11,522 nucleotides of DNA from Actinomycetota bacterium (GTDB taxonomy: Bacteria > Actinomycetota > Actinomycetes > S36-B12). Under the pieces are notes generated by a model. It searched no databases. It saw nothing but the letters and a program-made list of their open reading frames with translations, and had not been told where the DNA came from. Shown piece after piece: positions 7,104 through 11,522 of the stretch. Location of the stretch: the NCBI GenBank assembly GCA_947472655.1, contig CANJCG010000050.1, positions 1 through 11,522 on the forward strand, read 5' to 3'. Each line of letters opens with the position of its first letter. Within the stretch, counting starts at the first letter, position 1. The position numbers were made by a program, and so were the translations under genes.

Positions 7104-9041
7104 CTAAACTTCCTCCACCGATTTATCTTCGGTTGAAGCTAGCTGCCAAGGAACACTGGTGACCATGACCCCGGGCGTGAAGAGCAGCCGACTCTTCAGA
7201 CGCAAGGCAGACTGATTGTGAAGTAACTGTTCCCACCATCGTCCGACGACGTACTCAGGGATATAGACCGTCACGACATCGTTTGGATTATCGGAACGCA
7301 ATTCGCGCACGTAAAGAAGAATAGGTCGAGTAATTTCACGGTAAGGCGAATCCAAGATCTTCAGTCTGACTGGAATTTCACGTCTTTCCCACTCAGCGAT
7401 TAACTCTGCTGTTTCATCATCGTCAACATTTACCGTGACCGCCTCCAGAACCGTTGGCCTCGATGCCCGTGCGTAGGCGATTGCACGAAGTGTTGGCTTG
7501 TGAATCTTTGAGACGAGAACCAGTGCGTGAACCCTTGAAGGCAGCATTACGCGATCGTCTTCGCCTGTGGAAAGTTCTGCACGCACACGTTGATAGTGTC
7601 GATGAATTGACTTCATTATCAGGAAAATAACTGGCATGGCTACGACAACGAGCCAGGCGCCGTGAACAAATTTTGTCAACAACACAATGACCAACACAAT
7701 GCCAGTCATGATGAACCCGAAGAAGTTGATAGCACGCGATCTGCGCATCCTCTTGCGCTCACCCTGATCTGTTTCAGTCTTTAAATATCGTGTCCAGTGG
7801 CGGACCATACCGATTTGACTCAGGGTGAAGGACACGAATACACCCAAGATGTACAGCTGAATCAAGGCAGTGACATCAGCCTGATAGACGATCATCAACA
7901 CGACTGCGAGACCGGCGAGAGTCAGGATGCCGTTACTAAAGGCCAACCGGTCACCACGCGTATGCAATTGCCGAGGTAGATAGCCATCCTTGGCCAGAAT
8001 TGAACCAAGCACTGGGAAACCGTTGTACGCGGTGTTTGCTGCAAGCGCCAGAATCAGGGCTGTTGCCAAGGAGATAATCAGAACCGGAACTGTCGCGCTA
8101 TCAAATACCGCATTTGCCACCTGCACGATCACAGTCTTTTGTGGCTGCCCGGCAGGTAACCCGATGAGGTCCGAATCTTTTTCGGTAATCTTGACGCCAG
8201 TGTGCAACGCCAGCCACGTGATACCAACGAACATGGTCATGGAGATAGAACCAAGTAACAGCAAGACAGTTGCTGCATTTTTTGACTTTGGCGGCTTTAA
8301 AGCAGGCACGCCGTTGGCAACTGCTTCAATACCGGTCAGGGCTGTCGTACCTGACGAAAACGCACGCGCTATGAGGAACACAAGCGCAAACCCCGTGAAA
8401 CTGCCTTCAGGAAGAATCTCCCACGACGCACTTTCCGCTTGTAAATTTGTTCCCAACACCATGCGGATAATTGCCGTGACAATCATGATGAAGATTGCGG
8501 CAATGAAAAAGTACGTGGGAGCGGCGAAGAGCCCACCAGATTCTTTGACACCGCGCAGGTTCAACACGGTGATGATCGCGATCGCACCAACTGCCCACCA
8601 CACATTGTGTTTAGCGATGAATGGGAAAACTGAGCCTAGGTTGTCAATCGCAGATGCAATAGATACGGCAACGGTCATGACGTAGTCGATCAAAAGGGCG
8701 CTTGCTACGAAGACGCCCCAGTTCGGACCAAGGTTATGTGTGACAACTTCATAGTCACCACCACCACTCGGATACGCGTGAACGGTCTGGCGATAGGACA
8801 TCACCACTGCTAGGTAGATCACCACAACGCCAACAGCGACTAATGGGCCCCACTGATATAACCCAAGACCGCCAAGGGAGAGCACCAGAAGGATTTCCTG
8901 GGTCGCATACGCATTGGACGAAAGCGCATCGCTCGCGAAAACAGGGAGCGCGATTTTCTTGGACAGGTACGTTTCGCCCAGACGATCACTGCGGAGGGCA
9001 CGACCGACAAGTAGGCGCTTGACACCTTCAGAGACTGGCAC
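7104..9041 (-). CDS. APC-superfamily permease of the KimA (YdaO) potassium/proton symporter type
   Basis: The product is a 645-residue inner-membrane transporter with about 12 hydrophobic segments (roughly residues 35-480) and a soluble C-terminal domain (about 499-645) that resembles the USP-like cytosolic domain of KimA. From memory of Bacillus subtilis KimA, residues linked to K+ binding (Asp36, Asp117, Thr121, Thr230, Glu233) have counterparts here: Asp38 in ASDALSS, Asp119 and Thr123 in LLIDYVMTVAVS, Thr236 and Glu239 in ALTGIEAVANG. The AYPSGGGDYEV and RGDRLAFSNG stretches also match. The frame stays open to 9164, but that would run into the divergent RCK gene; I choose GTG at 9041 because family homology starts at once (SEGVKRLLVGRALRSDRLGE) and a TAACAT -10 element lies eight bases upstream. 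ATG at 9080 is the alternative. It is followed, one base on, by the methyltransferase. K+ as the substrate is inference from similarity. Confidence 0.88.
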   Translation of the reverse strand: MPVSEGVKRLLVGRALRSDRLGETYLSKKIALPVFASDALSSNAYATQEILLVLSLGGLGLYQWGPLVAVGVVVIYLAVVMSYRQTVHAYPSGGGDYEVVTHNLGPNWGVFVASALLIDYVMTVAVSIASAIDNLGSVFPFIAKHNVWWAVGAIAIITVLNLRGVKESGGLFAAPTYFFIAAIFIMIVTAIIRMVLGTNLQAESASWEILPEGSFTGFALVFLIARAFSSGTTALTGIEAVANGVPALKPPKSKNAATVLLLLGSISMTMFVGITWLALHTGVKITEKDSDLIGLPAGQPQKTVIVQVANAVFDSATVPVLIISLATALILALAANTAYNGFPVLGSILAKDGYLPRQLHTRGDRLAFSNGILTLAGLAVVLMIVYQADVTALIQLYILGVFVSFTLSQIGMVRHWTRYLKTETDQGERKRMRRSRAINFFGFIMTGIVLVIVLLTKFVHGAWLVVVAMPVIFLIMKSIHRHYQRVRAELSTGEDDRVMLPSRVHALVLVSKIHKPTLRAIAYARASRPTVLEAVTVNVDDDETAELIAEWERREIPVRLKILDSPYREITRPILLYVRELRSDNPNDVVTVYIPEYVVGRWWEQLLHNQSALRLKSRLLFTPGVMVTSVPWQLASTEDKSVEEV

Positions 9042-9049
9042 GTCATGGG

Positions 9050-9055
9050 ATGTTA
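9050..9055 (-). promoter_or_regulatory. Candidate -10 element for the KimA-like permease
   Basis: On the minus strand TAACAT fits the TAnnnT form of an actinobacterial -10 box and ends eight bases before the GTG chosen as permease start. That spacing would give a leaderless or nearly leaderless transcript, in keeping with the absence of a close Shine-Dalgarno site. No convincing -35 was found. The match is short, so it is only suggestive. Confidence 0.35.
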
Positions 9056-9066
9056 CGCGGTTCCTG

Positions 9067-9072
9067 TATCTT
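9067..9072 (+). promoter_or_regulatory. Candidate -10 element giving a leaderless trkA/ceoB-like transcript
   Basis: TATCTT (TAnnnT) lies six bases before the ATG at 9079 and is preceded directly by TG. This is the usual distance from -10 to transcription start, so the A of the ATG would be the first base of the mRNA. No Shine-Dalgarno sequence is visible upstream of this ATG, which fits leaderless translation, common in actinobacteria. A -35 hexamer is not evident at the expected distance. Confidence 0.5.
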
Positions 9073-9078
9073 CTGAAC

Positions 9079-9741
9079 ATGCACATCGTCATCCTTGGAT
9101 GCGGAAGAGTCGGATCCCTCCTTGGGCAGTTCTTGGATAAGTCCGGGCACTCTGTTGCAATCATCGATCAAGATGCAAGCGCTTTTCGCCGTTTACCCCT
9201 AGATTTCAATGGACTTACGGTCAAAGGCGTTGGTTTTGACCGTGAAACGCTTGAGAACGCCGGTATCAACCGTGCCGGAGCTTTCGCTGCCGTGAGCAGC
9301 GGCGACAACACAAATATCCTGGCCGCCCGGGTCGCTCGAGAGACGTATGACGTTAAGCGTGTCGTGGCTCGGATTTATGACCCCCGGCGCGCAGAGATTT
9401 ATGAACGCCTTGGTATCCCGACGGTAGCGACCGTGGCTTGGACCTCGAGTCAGATCATGCGCCGTCTGCTGCCTTTGGGCAGTGACGAGTTATTTCGGGA
9501 TCCAAGCGGCTATCTAGCAGTCGGAGAGATTGCATTTGGTGACATATGGATTGGACGGCGGGCCTCTGAGCTAGAGCAGGCCTCGGGAGCGCGCATCACC
9601 TACATCTCTCGTTACGGAGATCCAGCTATTCCCACAGTCGATACCGTCATACAAGATGGTGACCACGTGTATGCGTCATATCGCACCGACGAAGTTGCAA
9701 ATGTTGTACGCGTCTTCGCCCACGGCCCACGGGAGGCATAA
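9079..9741 (+). CDS. TrkA-type RCK potassium-transport regulatory protein, first of a pair (CeoB-like)
   Basis: This 220-residue cytoplasmic protein has one RCK_N domain (about residues 1-120) and one RCK_C domain (about 140-214). The N-terminus has the Rossmann loop GCGRVG (7-12) and Asp30 at the end of strand 2, expected to favour NAD(H) over NADP(H). Such proteins form rings that gate or activate K+ transporters on ligand binding. The frame stays open upstream, but ATG at 9079 is the start because the dinucleotide-binding strand (MHIVILG) begins there and a -10 element sits six bases before it. It is divergent from the KimA-like permease and followed without a gap by a second RCK gene. Position and pairing match ceoB of M. 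tuberculosis, as I recall. No TrkH or KtrB membrane subunit is in the window, so its partner is uncertain. Confidence 0.92.
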   Translation: MHIVILGCGRVGSLLGQFLDKSGHSVAIIDQDASAFRRLPLDFNGLTVKGVGFDRETLENAGINRAGAFAAVSSGDNTNILAARVARETYDVKRVVARIYDPRRAEIYERLGIPTVATVAWTSSQIMRRLLPLGSDELFRDPSGYLAVGEIAFGDIWIGRRASELEQASGARITYISRYGDPAIPTVDTVIQDGDHVYASYRTDEVANVVRVFAHGPREA

Positions 9742-10401
9742 ATGCGCGTCGCAATCGCCGGAGCTGGCAAAGTAGGTCGTTCCATCGCTCGCGAACTCAT
9801 CGCCAACGGTCACAACGTCTTGCTCATCGATAAAGATCCTGAACTTGCCAAGCCAGGTGTGGTTGAAGGCGCTGAAACTCTGCTCGCCGACGCTTGTGAA
9901 ATCTCGACACTTGAAGCCGCGCACTTAGCTGAATGTCAAGTGATGGTCGCGGCCACAGGTGATGACAAAGTCAATCTTGTCGTGAGCTTGCTTTCCAAGA
10001 CCGAGTACGGAGTGCCTCGTGTGGTCGCTCGCGTTAATCATCCCAAGAATGAATGGATGTTTGATGACAGTTGGGGCGTCGACGTTGCAGTATCAACCCC
10101 ACGCATGCTTTCGGCACTCGTCGAAGAAGCAGTCAGCGTGGGCGACCTGGTTCGACTCTTCACTTTCCGTCAGGGCCAGGCAAACCTCGTGGAAATCACG
10201 TTGTCTTCGGACTCACCAGTTGCCGGCCAACGAGTGGGAGATCAACCTTGGCCGCCAGACACCGCCCTTGTTGCAATTGTGCGAGGCAATCGGGTGATCA
10301 CTCCTTCAGCTGATGACGCACTTGATCCTGGGGATGAACTTCTTTTTGTTGCTGCTCCTGATCAAGAACCCGAGCTCCAACGCATGCTTGGTCATCGTTA
10401 A
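9742..10401 (+). CDS. TrkA-type RCK potassium-transport regulatory protein, second of a pair (CeoC-like)
   Basis: The 219-residue product has the same two-domain plan as its neighbour: RCK_N with GAGKVG (7-12), Asp30 after strand 2 and Asp50 in LLADACE, then RCK_C at about 140-215 (SPVAGQRVGDQPWP, ALVAIVRGNRVITP, GDELLFVA). The two proteins are clearly diverged paralogues, so a mixed ring is possible. The ATG directly follows the TAA of the first gene (TAAATG) and GGGAGG lies five bases upstream, so translation should be efficient and coupled. It corresponds in position to ceoC of M. tuberculosis from memory. The RCK_C domain could bind a small ligand, but nothing in the sequence tells me which. 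The gene ends 43 bases from the convergent DUF3159 gene. Confidence 0.93.
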   Translation: MRVAIAGAGKVGRSIARELIANGHNVLLIDKDPELAKPGVVEGAETLLADACEISTLEAAHLAECQVMVAATGDDKVNLVVSLLSKTEYGVPRVVARVNHPKNEWMFDDSWGVDVAVSTPRMLSALVEEAVSVGDLVRLFTFRQGQANLVEITLSSDSPVAGQRVGDQPWPPDTALVAIVRGNRVITPSADDALDPGDELLFVAAPDQEPELQRMLGHR

Positions 10402-10437
10402 TCAACAAGAATTTCATCACGAGGCGTTCAAGGGTAC

Positions 10438-10460
10438 CGCCGCTCTATTCTGATGCGGCG
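10438..10460. terminator. Possible weak hairpin between convergent gene ends
   Basis: CGCCGC (10438-10443) and GCGGCG (10455-10460) form a perfect six-pair, all-GC stem with an 11-base loop in the gap between the second RCK gene and the DUF3159 gene; the right arm is inside the DUF3159 coding end. There is no U-tract directly after the stem on either strand (a short T run begins seven bases later on the plus strand), so it is not a canonical intrinsic terminator. Confidence 0.25.
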
Positions 10461-11137
10461 CGCATAGTTTTATATGTTGGCTCAAGCACTCGATACGTGA
10501 AGTAGGCCGCAGCTAAAAACAAAGGCCATCCCATAACAATTTTGACAATCCCCAGGGCCGTAACTGAATTCGACAAATACAGGGGTACTTGAACAAGGAC
10601 ACGCCCCAAAAACACTGCAACCCAAATCCAAGTGGCAGCAGCCAACACTCGCCTCTGATCGGGAACCCTGCGCCAAGCTGTTCCCTGCTTGGTGATAAAC
10701 CCCAGAAATACACCGATAAGTGGCCAGCGGATCAGCACAGAAATCAAAAAGGCTGTTCCGTAGGCAATATTTGTGACCAAGCCCGGCAAGTAGAAGTCTT
10801 CGGCTCTACCCGTGTACTTAGCAAAGCCAGCTGACACAAGTAGGCCAACAAAACCTGCTCCAATCTGGTGCAGAGGTTCATGTCGAAAGAGGCGCCATAA
10901 AGCGATGCCTACCCCCGAGGCTAGAGCTGCAATAACTGACTGACTGAGGTCTTGACTCGTCACTAAGTAAGCGATGACAAAGACAATTGTGGGAATACCG
11001 GAATCAATAATACCGCGCCATCCACCTATGGCCCGTTCGAGTAAAACAGTTTCAATCCTGATGTCCTCGACAGACTCATGTTCTAGATGAAGCTCATGAT
11101 CATGACGATGCTCTGGCTCTTCTTGTGAATGCTGCAT
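10445..11137 (-). CDS. DUF3159 family integral membrane protein
   Basis: This 230-residue protein is one I recognise as an actinobacterial DUF3159-type membrane protein; its function is not known to me. About six hydrophobic segments are visible (roughly 47-61, 66-82, 91-105, 117-149 as two, 163-185, 193-215). Conserved-looking polar motifs include RAIGGWRGIIDSGIPT before the first segment and FITKQGTAWRRVPDQRRV between later ones. The first 20 residues carry six histidines (3, 10, 12, 14, 17, 20) with many Asp and Glu, an unusual tail that might bind metal. Its ATG overlaps the TGA of the OB-fold gene by one base (TGATG), so the two are translationally coupled; no separate ribosome site is seen. 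The same pair lies next to the trkA-like genes in M. tuberculosis (Rv2693c, Rv2694c), as I recall. Confidence 0.85.
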   Translation of the reverse strand: MQHSQEEPEHRHDHELHLEHESVEDIRIETVLLERAIGGWRGIIDSGIPTIVFVIAYLVTSQDLSQSVIAALASGVGIALWRLFRHEPLHQIGAGFVGLLVSAGFAKYTGRAEDFYLPGLVTNIAYGTAFLISVLIRWPLIGVFLGFITKQGTAWRRVPDQRRVLAAATWIWVAVFLGRVLVQVPLYLSNSVTALGIVKIVMGWPLFLAAAYFTYRVLEPTYKTMRAASE

Positions 11138-11505
11138 CAGGTTTTCACTGGCTTCAAAATATAACGTGGGTTGTAAATTGTCTTTCGTCCATCAACGAAG
11201 GTCATGCGTCCGTTCACCCGCATCCTGCGGCCTGCAAAAATACCGGGGATGGACCGTCGCCCAAGCCAGATCACCGTGGTAGCCCCTGAACCGTCGTACA
11301 ACTCAACTTCATAGGCGGGAAGTGCATCCTTAGGTTTGATCGTCACCGACCGCACCGTTCCGACAAGGCTGACAAGCTGCCCAGCCTCACAACCCCCAAT
11401 GTCTTGACAGAGCGATAATTCGTCGGTGAGTTCAGCACGCAGTTCATCAACTTGAGAGTCGGCACGGCTGCGAGAGAACCCAACCCAACGAGATTTCAAC
11501 GACAT
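11137..11505 (-). CDS. OB-fold nucleic-acid-binding domain protein
   Basis: The 122-residue protein is almost entirely a single OB-fold of the tRNA_anti/RecG-wedge type, about residues 40-118: QLVSLVGTVRSVTIKP, YEVELYDGSGATTVIWLGRR, IFAGRRMRVNGRMTFVDGRKTIYNPRYIL. This fold typically binds single-stranded nucleic acid, but no catalytic domain is attached and the true partner is unknown. The N-terminal 35 residues are charged and probably helical. The start ATG at 11505 overlaps an upstream TAA by one base (TAATG), and only a weak ribosome site precedes it, suggesting coupling to the preceding gene. Its own stop overlaps the DUF3159 start. Co-translation with a membrane protein is notable and conserved in actinobacteria as far as I remember. 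Confidence 0.87.
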   Translation of the reverse strand: MSLKSRWVGFSRSRADSQVDELRAELTDELSLCQDIGGCEAGQLVSLVGTVRSVTIKPKDALPAYEVELYDGSGATTVIWLGRRSIPGIFAGRRMRVNGRMTFVDGRKTIYNPRYILKPVKT

Positions 11506-11522
11506 TAGCGAATCTCAGTCAA
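11505..11522 (-). CDS. Probable C-terminal tail of an upstream gene cut by the window edge
   Basis: On the minus strand the last 18 bases read LTEIR and then TAA, whose final A is also the A of the OB-fold ATG (TAATG). The overlap and the usual actinobacterial order suggest this is the end of a DUF3710-type gene, but five residues cannot identify a protein. Confidence 0.35.
   Translation of the reverse strand: MTEIR

Noticed and set aside
7990..8685. Long plus-strand open frame of 231 codons antisense to the permease
   Set aside because: It lies wholly inside the KimA-like coding region, its translation resembles no family and reflects the hydrophobic codons of the opposite strand; treated as a shadow.
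9019..9024. TTGACA matching a perfect -35 box upstream of the RCK genes
   Set aside because: It is in permease coding sequence, and no TAnnnT box lies 16-18 bases downstream; the -10 favoured for the RCK gene is 42 bases away.
8914..9078. Upstream extension of the first RCK gene
   Set aside because: The frame is open, but the Rossmann strand starts at the ATG at 9079 and the extension overlaps the permease N-terminal coding region.
9042..9078. A cyclic di-AMP (ydaO-type) riboswitch ahead of the KimA-like gene
   Set aside because: The 37-base gap is far too short for this riboswitch, and the neighbouring sequence is coding on the other strand.
1..11522. A mobile element, defence system, CRISPR array or RNA gene
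   Set aside because: Every long stretch is filled by recognisable housekeeping or transport genes in a conserved actinobacterial order; no transposase, integrase, direct repeat array or tRNA/rRNA signature was seen.

Overview
The window reads as a compact actinobacterial (Actinomycetota) chromosome segment. The base composition looks close to 50% GC by eye, which is low for the phylum and would suit a streamlined aquatic or similar lineage; that placement is inference. The phylum assignment rests on gene content and order. RNase D, dxs, a TRAM/RumA-type RNA methyltransferase, an APC permease, two TrkA-type genes, a DUF3159 membrane protein and an OB-fold protein lie together. As I remember it, a similar set lies in Mycobacterium tuberculosis around Rv2681-Rv2696c (dxs1, Rv2689c, Rv2690c, ceoB, ceoC, Rv2693c, Rv2694c). 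There are no tRNAs, rRNAs, insertion sequences, CRISPR arrays or prophage genes, and no gene-free stretch longer than 69 bases.

Layout. The 3' part of an RNase D gene (1-924, +) runs in from the left edge and overlaps the end of dxs by 23 bases. From 9041 leftward, five minus-strand genes follow one another: KimA-like permease, RNA methyltransferase, aconitase (acnA), a 116-residue conserved actinobacterial protein, and dxs. All junctions are tight (0-9 bases) except the 69 bases before acnA, which hold an inverted repeat around the acnA start codon. Divergent from the permease, after only 37 bases, are two tandem TrkA-type RCK genes (9079-10401, +). At the right end two minus-strand genes (OB-fold protein, then DUF3159 membrane protein) overlap by one base. 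The OB-fold gene in turn overlaps by one base the probable end of another gene that enters from the right edge.

How the genes fit together. The central unit is best read as a potassium-uptake locus. The permease resembles Bacillus KimA over its whole length, including the acidic and threonine residues tied to K+ binding, and it sits head-to-head with two nucleotide-binding RCK proteins. No TrkH/KtrB channel subunit is present, so the RCK pair may serve the KimA-like permease or a distant channel. The rest is housekeeping: a TCA-cycle enzyme, the first enzyme of the MEP isoprenoid pathway, rRNA/tRNA m5U methylation and RNA 3'-end processing. Most of these genes are ordinary. The points worth a second look are the short divergent promoter region with likely leaderless starts, the RCK/KimA pairing, the possible acnA start-codon hairpin, and the two uncharacterised conserved proteins.
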